A stretch of 64,000 nucleotides of DNA, from assembly GCA_963708155.1 (NCBI GenBank), contig OY970183.1, positions 310,001 to 374,000 of the forward strand, given 5' to 3'. The translations under genes were made by a program, and so were the position numbers. Under the pieces are notes generated by a model that made no database searches, had not been told where the DNA came from, and saw nothing but the letters and a program-made list of their open reading frames with translations. Source of the DNA: Methylovirgula sp963708155. GTDB lineage: Bacteria; Pseudomonadota; Alphaproteobacteria; Rhizobiales; Beijerinckiaceae. Of the stretch, positions 37,482 through 48,073 are shown piece after piece. The first letter of the stretch is position 1. Every line of letters begins with the position of its first letter.

Positions 37482-37937
37482 ATGACGGCCCCGCTGCGCC
37501 TGATTGCGCTCGATACTGAAGACCTCGCGATCCTGTCCGCGCATTTACAGGATTCGCTCGTAAAGGTCGGCGACATGACCTATCTGCCGCGCTCCAAGCG
37601 CTTCGCCGCCGTCGGCGCGCGCTTCGATTGGATCGCCGAGGCGGAAGGTAAGAAGGAACGCTGCGAAACCGGCTTTCATTTCGAGCGCGTCCTCAAAGTA
37701 ACCCGCAGCGGCTTTTCGCAGGACGATCCCGAGAAAAAGCTGATGCTGCTCAGCGTCACTTTCGCGGAGACGGACAGCCCGGCCGGGAAAGTCACGCTCA
37801 TCTTCTCCGGCGGCGCCGCCATCCGCCTCGATGTCGAGTGCCTGGAGGCGCAGGTGCAGGATCTCGGCCCACGCTGGGCCTGCACGGCCTGCCCGGCGCA
37901 CGACCTCGAAGAGGTCGAGCAGAAGCAGGCGAGCTGA
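37482..37937 (+). CDS. DUF2948 family protein
   Basis: About 151 residues from the ATG at 37482. DUF2948 motifs include RLIALDTEDLAILSAHLQDSLVKVGDMTYLPRSKRFA and the GFHFERVLKVTRSG block. This family is Rhizobiales-typical and usually follows murA in the same operon. Function unknown. A GGAG lies about nine bases before the start. Confidence 0.9.
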   Translation: MTAPLRLIALDTEDLAILSAHLQDSLVKVGDMTYLPRSKRFAAVGARFDWIAEAEGKKERCETGFHFERVLKVTRSGFSQDDPEKKLMLLSVTFAETDSPAGKVTLIFSGGAAIRLDVECLEAQVQDLGPRWACTACPAHDLEEVEQKQAS

Positions 37938-38009
37938 AACGACATTGCACAGCGGTTTGTCGAAAACCGTTTCGCACTTTTCGGCGCGATGCTTTAGGCT
38001 GACGGCGCA

Positions 38010-39873
38010 ATGTTCGAAAGCCTCTACCAATCCTTCACCGACCAGGCAGACCGCACACAATCGGCAGCGCGCTTCAACGCCCTGCGCAAGGAACTCGCGC
38101 GGCATGGCCTCGACGGCTTCATTGTGCCGCGCGCCGATCGCTACCAGAACGAATACGTGCCGGCCTCGGAAGAGCGGCTCGCATGGCTGACTGGCTTCAC
38201 GGGTTCTGCCGGCCTCGCCATCGTGCTGAAGGATCGCGCCGTGCTCTTCGTGGACGCGCGCTACACGATTCAGGCGCGCGATCAGGTTGATCTCGCCGTC
38301 ATCGAACCTGTGGAGCTCGCCTCGATAAGCCCGGAAAAATGGCTGGAGGCCAATCTGCCGGCGGGCAGCAAGCTCGGCTATGATCCCTGGCTGCATACGC
38401 CGGGACAGATCGAGCGTTACGAAAAGGCCGCGGGCAACGCCGACGCGATCTCGTCGCCGTCGATCTGAACCCGATCGACGCCATCTGGACGGACCGGCCG
38501 GCGCCGCCGCAGGGCGCCGTCAAGCGGCATCCCCCACGACTCGCCGGCGAATCCGTAAAAAAGAAGCTGGCGCGGATCATCAAGGCGCTCGGCAAGACCG
38601 ATGCGCTTTTTATCAGCGATCCGCACGCCGTCGCCTGGGCATTCAACATTCGCGGCGCTGATGTCTCGCACACGCCCCTGCCGCTGGCCTTCGCCCTGAT
38701 CCCGCGCGAAGGCAAGCCGAGCCTTTACATCGAAGCGGCGAAGCTCAATGCCGCAACGCGCGCCTATCTCGAAGATTATGCGCGGGTCGAAGAGCCTGCG
38801 GGTCTCGATCGTGACCTTGAGCGCCTTGGGCGCGAACAAAAGCGCGTGCTCTTCGATGCCGCGACCGTTCCGGTGAAACTGACGCGCCTCTTGAAGGAGG
38901 CGGGCGGCACCCCGGAGATCGGTCAAGACCCGACCGCGCTGATGAAGGCGCGCAAGAACGCGGCGGAGTTTGAAGGCTCCCGCGCGGCGCATCTGCGCGA
39001 CGGCGCCGCGATCGTGCGCTTCCTGCACTGGTTCGACACCGAGGCGCCGAAGGGCAAGCTCACCGAGATCGATGCGGCGCGGGCGCTCGAAACCTTTCGC
39101 CGTGAAACGGGCAAGCTCAAGGATCTCTCATTCCCGACGATCTCGGCCGCCGGTCCACATTCGGCGATCCCGCATTATCGCGTGAGCGAGGCCTCCAACC
39201 GCAAGATTTCGCGCGGCATTTATCTCGTCGATTCCGGCGGCCAATATGAGGACGGCACGACGGATATCACCCGCACGCTGGCGGTCGGGCACGCCAACGC
39301 AGGAAATGCGCGATCGCTTCACCCGCGTGCTGAAGGGTCACATCGCCATCGCCCGCGCGTTGTTTCCGAAAGGCACGTCGGGCGGCCAGATCGATGCATT
39401 GGCACGTCTCGCGCTCTGGCGAGCAGGCATCGATTTCGACCACGGCACGGGCCACGGCGTCGGCTCCTACCTCTCGGTGCACGAGGGGCCGCAGCGCATC
39501 TCGAAAATCAGTGGCGTCGCGCTTGAGCCGGGCATGATCCTCTCCAACGAGCCCGGCTATTACAAAGCCGATCATTTCGGCATCCGCATCGAGAATCTCG
39601 TCGTCGTCACGCCGGTGAAGATCAAGGGCGCCGAGCGCGACATGCTGGGCTTCGAGACGATCACCTTCGCGCCGATCGACCTCGCGCTTATCGAACCCAA
39701 ACTGCTCGACGCGGACGAAACCGCCTGGCTCGAACGCCTATCACGCAGAGGTGCGCAAGCGCCTTTCGGCCTATCTCGACCGTGGCGAACGGAGATGGCT
39801 CGAGCACGCGACGCGGCCGCTCGGCAGTGCAAAAGCCAAAACGCGCCACAAGGTAAAACATGGCCGCCGTTGA
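38010..39873 (+). CDS. Aminopeptidase P (M24 family), three frameshifts
   Basis: Repaired length about 620 residues, matching long bacterial and eukaryote-like aminopeptidase P. The N-terminal creatinase-like domain carries the start RFNALRKELARHGLDGFIVPRADRYQNEYVP and GFTGSAGLAIV. The metal-binding M24 domain has DSGGQYEDGTTDITRT, GHGVGSYLSVHEGP and NEPGYYKADHFGIRIENL. Two insertions and one deletion break it: a missing G near 38444 (GACGCGATC), an extra G near 39291 (CACGCC) and an extra G near 39732 (CTCGAACG). The net change restores a frame ending at 39873, 14 bases inside the next gene. It removes N-terminal residues before proline. Confidence 0.85.
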
Positions 39874-40726
39874 AAACGTCTCCGATACGGCCTTCTGGGT
39901 CGCGCATTATCGCGCGCGGGAGAGCGCACGGCCCGATGCGCTCTTTGATGATCCGCTGGCGCAGCACCTCGCCGGCACGCATGGCGAGGCCATCGCCCGC
40001 GCCATCCCCGGCGGCGTGATGACCGGCTGGATCGTGTCGCTCCGCACAATTATCATCGATGATTTTCTGCGCTACGCCATTGGTCAAGGCGTCGATCTCA
40101 TCTTGAATCTCGGCGCTGGGCTCGACACGCGCCCCTATCGGCTCGATGCCCTCGACCAAAAGATCACCTGGGTCGAAGTCGATTATTCCGCCATGATCGC
40201 CTACAAGGAGAAGCAGCTCGCGGGCGAGACACCGCGCTGCCGGCTTGAGCGCGTCGAGCTTGATCTTGCCGATTCTGTCGCGCGGCGCGATTTTCTGGCC
40301 GGGATGAACGCGCGCAGCAAGAATATCCTCGTGCTGACTGAAGGCGTGCTGCCCTATCTCAGCAACGAGGATGTCGCCACGCTGGCGGACGATCTGCGCC
40401 ATCAATCCAATATCCGCTTCTGGATCGCCGATTACATGTCATCGCAGGCGTTGCATTTCCGGCGGCGTTTATCGCGGCGGCATCTACGCAATGCCGCCTT
40501 CAAATTCGCGCCGGGCGACTGGTTCGCGTTTTTTGGTAGTCGGGGCTGGCATTGCAGCGACATGCGCTATTATTCCGACGAAGCGGCAAGGGTGCGGCGC
40601 CCGCTGCATCTGCCGCTACCGTTTCGGATTATGATGTTCCTGCGCTGGATCGTAGCGACGCCCGAGCAAAGGAAGCAATTCGGCAAATTCGCCGGTTTCG
40701 CGCTTCTTGTGCCGAAGGCAGACTAG
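39860..40726 (+). CDS. Class I SAM-dependent methyltransferase (leucine carboxyl methyltransferase-like)
   Basis: 288 residues. The pattern VSDTAFWVAHYRARES at the start, RPDALFDDPLAQ, LILNLGAGLDTRPYRLDAL (SAM-binding) and VLTEGVLPYLSNEDVATLADDL fits the Ppm1/LCMT family that includes bacterial O-methyltransferases of unknown substrate. The start overlaps the aminopeptidase stop by 14 bases. The 3' end overlaps the opposite-strand ligA end by about 111 bases as read. Confidence 0.88.
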   Translation: MAAVENVSDTAFWVAHYRARESARPDALFDDPLAQHLAGTHGEAIARAIPGGVMTGWIVSLRTIIIDDFLRYAIGQGVDLILNLGAGLDTRPYRLDALDQKITWVEVDYSAMIAYKEKQLAGETPRCRLERVELDLADSVARRDFLAGMNARSKNILVLTEGVLPYLSNEDVATLADDLRHQSNIRFWIADYMSSQALHFRRRLSRRHLRNAAFKFAPGDWFAFFGSRGWHCSDMRYYSDEAARVRRPLHLPLPFRIMMFLRWIVATPEQRKQFGKFAGFALLVPKAD

Positions 40727-42827
40727 CTTCCGCGCCTCGGCCGCAAGCTTCAGCCAATCCTCCTCGTCGATCGTCTCGATTCCCAGCTCCTTGGCCTTAT
40801 CGAGTTTTGAGCCCGCGCCGGGGCCCGCGACGACGAGATCGGTATTTTTCGAAACCGAGGATGCAACCTTGGCGCCGAGCCGCTCGGCCTGCGCCTTGGC
40901 CTCGTCGCGGGTCATACGCTCCAGCGAGCCCGTGAAAACCACCGTCTTGCCCGCCACCGGGCTAGACGAGGCGACGGCTTCCATCGGCACGACCGTGACA
41001 TATTTCAGGAGCGCATCGAGCTCGTCCTCATTGTGCTTCTCCGCGAAGAAATCCGCCACTGCCTCCGCTACGACCGCACCAAGCCCCTCGATGTTGTCGA
41101 TCTCGGAGCGCGCCTCCGAGCCTTCGCTCGCCGCCCGCGCGGCTTTGCGCAAGGCCTCGAATGTGCCGAAGTGGCGCGCGAGCCGGCGTGCATTGGTCTC
41201 GCCGACATGGCGGATGCCCAAAGCGAAGATGAAGCGGTTGAGCGGAATTTCGCGCCGCGCCTCAATCGCCGCGAACAAGTTGCGCACCGAGGTCTCGCCA
41301 TAGCCTTCGCGTTCGACAAGCCTGGTCTTGGCGTGCGCGTCCCGCGCCGCGAGCGTGAAAATATCGTCTGGTTTGGTAATGAGGCCGTCAACGTAGAATT
41401 GCTCGATCTGCTTTTCGCCAAGGCCCTCGATGTCGAAGGCGAGACGCGAGACAAAATGTTTCAGCCGCTCCTGCACCTGCGCTCTGCAGATGAGGCCGCC
41501 CGTGCAGCGGCGCACCACATCGGCGCTGCCGTCATCCTTCTTCTCGCGGATCGCCGCTGAGCCGCAGACCGGACAGACGTGTCGGAAACTCATAAGGCTC
41601 GGCGTTCTTGGGACGCTTCTCCAATACGACGCCAAGAATTTGCGGGATGACATCGCCCGCGCGCTGCAGCCGCACCGTGTCGCCGATGCGGATATCCTTC
41701 CGCGCAATCTCGTCCTCGTTATGCAACGTCGCATTGGAGACGACGACGCCGCCGACCGTAACCGGCTCAAGCCGCGCGACGGGCGTCAGCGCGCCGGTGC
41801 GCCCGACCTGAATTTCGATATCGCGCAGTATGGTTGTGGCCTGATGGGCCGGGAATTTGTGTGCCACCGCCCAGCGTGGGGCGCGCGAGACGAAGCCAAG
41901 CCGTTCCTGCAAGGCGAGATCATTGACCTTGTAGACGACACCGTCGATATCGTAGCCGAGCGATGCGCGACGGCTCTCGATGTCATGATAATGGCGCAGC
42001 AGTTCCTCCGCCGAATGGCACAGCGTCGTCAGCTTGTTGACCGGAAAGCCATAGCTTTTGAATTTTTCCAGCATGCCCATTTGCGTTGACGCTGGCATGT
42101 GGCTCACCTCGCCCCAGGCATAGGCGAAGAAATGCAGCGGCCGCGACGCTGTGATCGCCGGGTCGAGCTGGCGCAGGGAGCCGGCCGCGGAATTGCGCGG
42201 ATTGGCGAACAGCGGCTTGCCGGCTTCGGCCTGCCGCGCATTGAGCGCGGCGAAGTCGGCCTGAGTCATATAGACCTCGCCGCGAACTTCGAGCACCGCC
42301 GGCGGTTCATGTTTCAGGACGTGCGGAATTTCCCTGATGGTCTTCACATTGGCGGTGACATCCTCGCCTTCGTAGCCATCACCGCGCGTCGCGGCCTGCA
42401 CGAGATGACCGTGTTCATAGCGTAAAGAACAGGAGAGCCCATCAATCTTCGGCTCCGCCGTAAAGGCGAGCGGCGCCTCGGCCGACAGGCCGAGGAAACG
42501 ACGCACGCGCGCGACGAAATCCTCGACCTCCGCATCGGCGAAGACGTTGCCGAGCGAAAGCATCGGGATCTTGTGGCGAACCTTGGCGAACTTTTCCGAG
42601 GGGGCGGCGCCGACACGCTTGCTGAGCGATTTTTCAGTGGCGAATTCGGGATGTGCCTTTTCGAGCGCCTCGTAACGGCGCCGCAAATCATCATATTCCG
42701 CGTCCGAGACGACCGGCGCATCTTCGCGGTAATAGAGTTCGTCATGATGCGCGATCTCCGCGCCGAGACGGGCATGTTCCGCCCGCGCCGCAGCGAGATC
42801 GCCGACTGTTGTCTTTGGCTTTTTCAC
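40616..42827 (-). CDS. ligA: NAD-dependent DNA ligase LigA, one frameshift
   Basis: Repaired length about 736 residues. The Ia domain, adenylation motif with lysine in AEPKIDGLSCSLRY, OB fold, zinc finger (CPVCGSAAI then CTGGLIC), HhH domain (FALGIRHVGETNARRLARHFG) and C-terminal BRCT (KTVVFTGSLERMTRDEAK) are all present. The first 428 residues and the rest are in different frames; one extra T near 41578-41583, just at CPVCG, explains it. The last 35 residues run antiparallel across the methyltransferase end; a further indel cannot be excluded. Seals nicks in DNA replication and repair, and closes the ddl-to-ligA block. Confidence 0.93.
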
Positions 42828-42897
42828 GCGCGAAATTTAGCGCGGAACCTGGCGTGCGAGAAGCCCGTCGCGGCCTCTTCCCGCGCCAGCGCGCCAA

Positions 42898-43749
42898 TCA
42901 GTATTTCGCGACCACCGGCGTCGGCGAACCGAAAAGGTCGAAATGATAATCGAGACCGAGACGCGCCGAGTGAAACGAGGTGCGCGATAAATATCCGAAA
43001 CTGACGCCCGGCGCCGGATCGAATTCCGTCCATTTGGCGGAAACGTAGCTGTAAAGATAGTCGAACCGGACAGACCAGTTGTCAGTGAAGGCATATTCGA
43101 CACCGGCGCCAACAATATTCTGCTTGCCGATCTGGAAGCGCGCAACCGTGCTCGAACCGCTGTAAGGCCCGACGCTGTAGTAGGATTTCGTCACGCCATA
43201 GGGTATGCCGCCATCGATGTAGACCAGCAACCGGTCAAAGGCATAGCCGACGCGGCTGATAATGCCGCCGTAGCTCTCGATACGCGTACCGAAAGTCGCC
43301 GGCCCCAGCACACTCGGAGCCGTCCCCGAGCCGTTGATCCCCGACCACTCGCCGAAAATTTCCGTGCCGACGACGATATGATCGCCAACCAAAGGCAGGC
43401 CGCTCAATTGATAATTGAAACCGGCCTGCGCGCCGAGGACGGGACCGGATTCGGTCAGGCCATCGCGATCCTGAACGAAGGTACCTCCCTCGGTGAGGGT
43501 ATAGGGGTAGGACGCATGATCGAGTCCATAGCCGGCGTTACCGCCAACATAAAAACCGGTCCAGCTAAATGCCGGCGGCGCGGGTGGCGCATACACCGGC
43601 GCCGATTTGGTATCCGGCAGGTCGGCCGCCGAGGCAGCCGAGACGTCCGCAATCGAGCCGAAGGCGAGAGCGGCAAAAGCAGTGGCGCATTTCATTGCTG
43701 ACGCGCGCGAGCCGCTAGATCGAAAAAAAACAGAAGAGCCGGTTTGCAT
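42898..43749 (-). CDS. Omp25/Omp31-like outer-membrane beta-barrel protein 1
   Basis: 283 residues. A signal peptide (FAALAFGSIADVSAASA) then LPDTKSAPVYAPPAPPAFSWTGFYVGGNAGYG, and a barrel ending VVAKY. This is the classic start of Rhizobiales outer-membrane beta-barrel proteins. It is a paralogue of the gene at 43848-44717: the segment from LPDTKSAPVYAPP to TGFYVG is the same apart from a few positions. Possibly a duplication. Function unknown; structural or adhesion-like role in the outer membrane. Confidence 0.88.
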   Translation of the reverse strand: MQTGSSVFFRSSGSRASAMKCATAFAALAFGSIADVSAASAADLPDTKSAPVYAPPAPPAFSWTGFYVGGNAGYGLDHASYPYTLTEGGTFVQDRDGLTESGPVLGAQAGFNYQLSGLPLVGDHIVVGTEIFGEWSGINGSGTAPSVLGPATFGTRIESYGGIISRVGYAFDRLLVYIDGGIPYGVTKSYYSVGPYSGSSTVARFQIGKQNIVGAGVEYAFTDNWSVRFDYLYSYVSAKWTEFDPAPGVSFGYLSRTSFHSARLGLDYHFDLFGSPTPVVAKY

Positions 43750-43847
43750 TACAATCCCCCCGTCGCCAATTCTATACGTATAAAAATCCCCCGCGACGCC
43801 ACCACGTTTTTCCTCGCCGAGAAACCTGTTTCCGGCGAAGAAGCCGT

Positions 43848-44717
43848 CTAGTATTTCGCCGCCACCGGCGTTCCGCCGCCAAACAAATCAAACTTATAAT
43901 TCACGCCAAGACGCGCGATGTGATACATCATGCGGGTATTGAAGCCGACCCTTGCGTCAGCCGCGGGCGTAAAGCGGTTATAATACGCTTCCACGCAATC
44001 ATAGAGATATTCGCCTTTGACCGACCAATGATCGTCGATCGCATATTCCACGCCCAGGCCAACCGTATCGACATTGAACGGAAGCCCCGTGTGCGTCGTA
44101 CGCAGCGAGCCTGAATAGCCATAGGCAGGGATGTTGAAGGACGCGACATTGCTGCCGTAGGTGAGACCGCCGGTGAGGTAGAACAGCAGGCGATCAAAAT
44201 TATAGCCGACACGCAGGCGCAGAGTTCCGAAATTGTCGAAACGGCCGCCAAAATTTACGGGCGTGCCGCCGTTGGTATAGACCGTGCTCGAGCCGTGCAC
44301 CGCGCCCCAATCGTCGTCCGCCTCGATGCCGACAACGGCATGGCCGATAATTGGCAAGCCTTCGATCTGATAATTGAAGCCGATCTGGCCGCCAGCGACG
44401 GGACCGGTCGAGGTGATGCCGCTGCTCCCCGTCCCTTCGTCATCGGGCAGACGCACATAGTACGGGAAAGCGAAATGATCGAGCCCGGCGCCAGCGTTCA
44501 CACCGACATAAAAACCGGTCCAGCTGAATTCGGGGGGCGGCGGCGCATAAACCGGCGCCGATTTTGTATCCGGCAGGTCTGCGGCAAAGGCGGAGCCACC
44601 GACGCAGGCCAAGACGAGCGCGGCGAAGAAGGCAGCGACCCGGGACGATCCTTCTCTTGAAGTCGCAATCGCAACAACGCCAAGGCACCCGCCCCTCAGA
44701 GAAGAGAAAATTGACAT
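43848..44717 (-). CDS. Omp25/Omp31-like outer-membrane beta-barrel protein 2
   Basis: 289 residues. A signal peptide (VAAFFAALVLACVGGSAFA) precedes LPDTKSAPVYAPPPPEFSWTGFYVGVNAGAGLD and a barrel ending PVAAKY. Immediately upstream of its paralogue on the same strand, separated by 98 bases. GAGGGG lies six bases before the ATG. The two genes have almost the same leader layout, so they likely arose by tandem duplication. No operon partners of known function. Confidence 0.88.
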   Translation of the reverse strand: MSIFSSLRGGCLGVVAIATSREGSSRVAAFFAALVLACVGGSAFAADLPDTKSAPVYAPPPPEFSWTGFYVGVNAGAGLDHFAFPYYVRLPDDEGTGSSGITSTGPVAGGQIGFNYQIEGLPIIGHAVVGIEADDDWGAVHGSSTVYTNGGTPVNFGGRFDNFGTLRLRVGYNFDRLLFYLTGGLTYGSNVASFNIPAYGYSGSLRTTHTGLPFNVDTVGLGVEYAIDDHWSVKGEYLYDCVEAYYNRFTPAADARVGFNTRMMYHIARLGVNYKFDLFGGGTPVAAKY

Positions 44718-44977
44718 TACAGCCCCTCGCCGACCTCCTACTAAAAAAGATTGTTCCGGCTAATTCCACAAGCGTCCGGTCCATGAAAAGGAGCAAAATA
44801 GCCACGCTGTTGCATTGCCGCAGCACTCGTCGGCCTGGCGCTATAACCTTCTGATTTGGGAGCGAAAACTTCCGCCCGGCCTCCGCTGAGGTGCGAGGAC
44901 CGCGTTCACGCAGCCTCCAGCGCCCAAATTCGATGGAAATTTCGCGGCGCGTTGCGGACCGCCGCACGTTGCTGGCA

Positions 44978-46660
44978 TCAGCCTCGGCTGTTCATCAAGC
45001 GCCCTGCGGCGGCGCGCGCTTCCGCGGTGATCGTCGCGCCAGCGAGCATACGGGCGATCTCCTCGCGGCGGGCAGCCTTCGTCAGAGTCAGAACCCGGGT
45101 CGCGACCCGCGCTCCGGCGCGCTCGAGTCCTTGACGATACGCAAATGTCCGGCCGCCTGCGCCGCCACTTGCGGCGCATGGGTGACGGCAAGAACTTGAA
45201 CGCCGCTCGCGAGGCGCGCCAGTCTCTGGCCAATGGCGTCGGCCACCGCGCCGCCGGCGCCCGTATCGATCTCGTCGAAAACCAGTGTCGGCGCGGAACC
45301 GCGATCCGCCAGGACGACTTTGAGCGCCAGCATGAAACGCGCGAGTTCGCCGCCGGAGGCAACTTTCATCAACGGACCTGGCCGCGTCCCGGGATTGGTC
45401 TTCACCCAGAATTCGATCTGATCGATGCCTTCGGGGCTGGTTGTCGCCGCATCGGACTGATGTTTGACGATGAATTGCGCCGCTTCCAATTTCAGCGGCG
45501 GCAATTCGGCGTTGACGGCGCGTTCAAGCTCGCCGCGGCGGCGCTCTGCCGCGCCGCCGACAGGCGTCTTTGCCGCCTTGTCATAAGCCGCCGCCGCGGC
45601 CGTCGCCGCCTCGCGGAGCTCGCGCCAGCCGCGTTTCGCCGGCTTCGAGTCGCGCGAGATCGTCGCCGAATTTCTCTGCAAGCGCCGGCAGAGCATCGAC
45701 CGCGACGCCGAATATTTGCGGCTCGCGGCGCGCAGCGCAAACAGCCGCTCCTCGACCTGCTCCAATTCGCCCGGATCATCGCCGGCGCGCACGCAACGCC
45801 TCGTCGAGCGCCTGGCGCGCGGCATCGAAGGCGCGAGAGCGCTGCGTCGAGCGCCTGCGACGCCGGCGCCAGCAGGTCCGGCGCCTGCGCCTGACGGCGC
45901 TCCAGCCGCCGCAGGGCGGACGCGAGAGCGCCGCGGCGGCGAACCTTCGCCGTCGACCGCCTCGGCCGCGTCGCGCAATTCGCCGCCGACCTTCTCGGCC
46001 TGCATCATGGCCGGCGCCGCTCGCGCGAGCAGCGCCTCCTCGCCGGGCTGCAGCGGCAAGCTTGTCAAGTTCGGCGTAGGCATGGGTCAGATAATCGGCC
46101 TCGCGCGCGCGCCTGCTCGATCCGCGCCTCTTCGCCGCAAGTTCGGCTTCAGCCGCGCGCAGGCCTCGATAGGCCGCGCGAACGGCCTCACAGCTCGCCG
46201 CCAAGCCCGCCAAAGGCGTCGAGCAATTGGCGATGCGCGCTCGGATCTGACCAGGGCGCGGTCGTCGTGCTGGCCGTGAATCTCGACGAGTTCGCGCGCG
46301 ATCGCGCGCAGGGCCTGCGCGCTGACCGGCTGGTCGTTGACGAAGGCGCGGGTGCGCCCGTCTTCCAGCTGGATCCGGCGCAGGATAAGCGCGCCATCGA
46401 TGTCGATATCCTGCGCTCTGCGCGGCGGCAAGCGCCGGATGGCTCGGCGGCAGCTCGAACACCGCCGTGACCTGGCCCTGCGCCTCGCCCTGGCGCACGA
46501 AGGCGCCGTCGCCGCGCGCGCCGAGCGCGAGCGAAAAAGCATCGAGCAGAATGGATTTTCCGGCGCCCGTCTCGCCCGTCAGCACGGTCAGGCCGCGGTC
46601 GAACGCAAGATCGAGCTTTTCGATCAGCACGATGTCGCGGATAGCGAGCTGAACGAGCAT
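44978..46660 (-). CDS. recN: DNA repair protein RecN, several frameshifts
   Basis: SMC-like ATPase of about 560 residues once repaired. Walker A lies in GETGAGKSILLDAF near the start and Walker B in LVFDEIDTGAGG near the end, with TTSPEGIDQIEFWVKTNPG between. RecN acts in double-strand break repair. As read, the gene moves through at least five frames (shifts near 46430, 46225, about 45800 to 46080, and 45115). The end, RREEIARMLAGATIT and a TGA at 44978-44980, is found only after repair. The start ATG at 46660 begins MLVQLAIRDI. All segments are recognisable, so the protein is probably intact in the organism. Confidence 0.8.
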
Positions 46661-46833
46661 CAGGCACCGATACGGCCCTTCGCTGCCGGAATGCCTGCGA
46701 AAGCTGGAGCGTGAGAGCTCAAACGCGCTCGAGGCCGATGGCGCACAGGAATAAAGCATGAACAGTGGCGAGTTCGGGCAAGATGGCGTCGACCGCCAGT
46801 CTGCTTCGCAGCGCGCGAAACGTCGCCGCCGCT

Positions 46834-47757
46834 TTAGCCAACGCCATGAAAGATCTTGGAAATCCAGGAGCTCGTATCTTCATGCGGCTGAAGCCGCCCT
46901 GTCTGCAACGCGCATAAGCGTCCTTGTACCAGGGCGAATCCGGGAAATTGTGCCCAAGAATCGCCGCCGCCGTCTGCGCCTCGCTGACGATGCCGAGCGC
47001 GAGATAGGCTTCCTTCAGCCGCAGCAGCGCCTCCTCGGCATGACGGGTGGTCTGATATTTCGCCAGCACGTCGCGGAAGCGATTGATCGGCCGCGTGTAA
47101 TTATGCTGCTTGCAGGTAATACCGGCCGATCATCATGTCCTGGCCGGCGAGCTGATCGCGCGTCACCTGCAAGCTTGTAGCGCGCATCGTCGGCATATTG
47201 CGACTTCGGAAACTTGTCGATGATCTGCTGGAAGACGATGCGCAGGCTTTCTGCGCCCGGTCCTGATCGCGCGTCACGTCCGGGATCTGGTTATAATAGG
47301 ACATCGCCTCGAGATAATAGACGTAATCGAGGTCGGGGGCCTGCGCGATAACGGCCAATATAGCGCTGGGCCGAGCCGATCGCGTCGTCGTAATTGCCGT
47401 CCTGATATTGCGAAAACGTCTCCATCAGCAGCGCTTTGCGCTCCCATTGCGAGAACGGGTATTGCTTCTCGAGGGCCGAATATTTCTTCGTCGCCTTGTC
47501 GTAATCCTTGGCTGTTCATATCGACGAGGCCCTGATTGTAAAGCGTCTCCGGCGGGCGTGTCCGGGAACGACCTTGGTCTGATATTTCTCGCCGCTGAAC
47601 AAGTTCATCGGGTTAAACGAGCCGAGTGAATTGAGCGAGTTCGAACAGGCCGCGATCGGCAGCGTCAGCGCCAGCAAGTCCGAAGGTCTGCACGCACCGG
47701 CGCAAACCAGCCGCGGCGGATGATGCTAGGGCGTGCGAGAACCAAGGCAAATGGCAT
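46834..47757 (-). CDS. bamD: Outer-membrane assembly lipoprotein BamD, several frameshifts
   Basis: Tetratricopeptide lipoprotein of the BAM complex. After repair, the N-terminus has a lipobox LPIAAC followed by SLNSLGSFNPMNLFSG, then YNQGL and SKDYDKATKKYSALEKQYPFSQWERKALL. BamD-type repeats continue (PDLDYVYYLEAMSYYNQIPD) and the end is HEDTSSWISKIFHGVG with a TAA at 46834-46836. Frame changes fall near 47690, 47545-47575, 47350, 47245, 47170, 47090 and 46885. The number makes sequence error more likely than pseudogene. BamD works with BamA to insert outer-membrane proteins and is essential in Gram-negative bacteria. Confidence 0.78.
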
Positions 47758-48073
47758 GAGGACTACTCAACCTTTGGTTCGATAGTCGATGACAGCTTCA
47801 GGGTGCGCGATCCAGCGCACAGGAGCGTGATCGCAGCTAAGTCCTCGGACCGATAAGAGGCATTTCTGTGGCAAGCCCTCCGCCCGGCTTCCGACTTCCG
47901 CCCGCGGCAGTGCAATATCTACCCTGCGTGGGCATAGGGTGACGCCCGCAGCGACGACGATAAGGCTACGGCCCAAACGGAGTCCAGTGCCCGCGGCAGG
48001 ATTAGGCGCGCGCAAAATCAGGGCGCGCCGGCACGCCGGCACGCCCGCTATTTCGAAGACGCCCGCGATGACG
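47758..48073. other. Intergenic gap between ftsZ and bamD (lpxC position)
   Basis: 316 bases between the ftsZ stop and the bamD start. In many Rhizobiales lpxC lies here. I see no LpxC-like sequence in any frame; the region is too short to hold an intact copy. It is locally repetitive (GCCGGCACGCCGGCACG around 48030). Confidence 0.5.

Noticed and set aside
38010..42827. Programmed ribosomal frameshifting as explanation of split genes
   Set aside because: No slippery heptamer plus stem-loop pattern is common to the sites, and many unrelated genes are affected, which points to sequence error.
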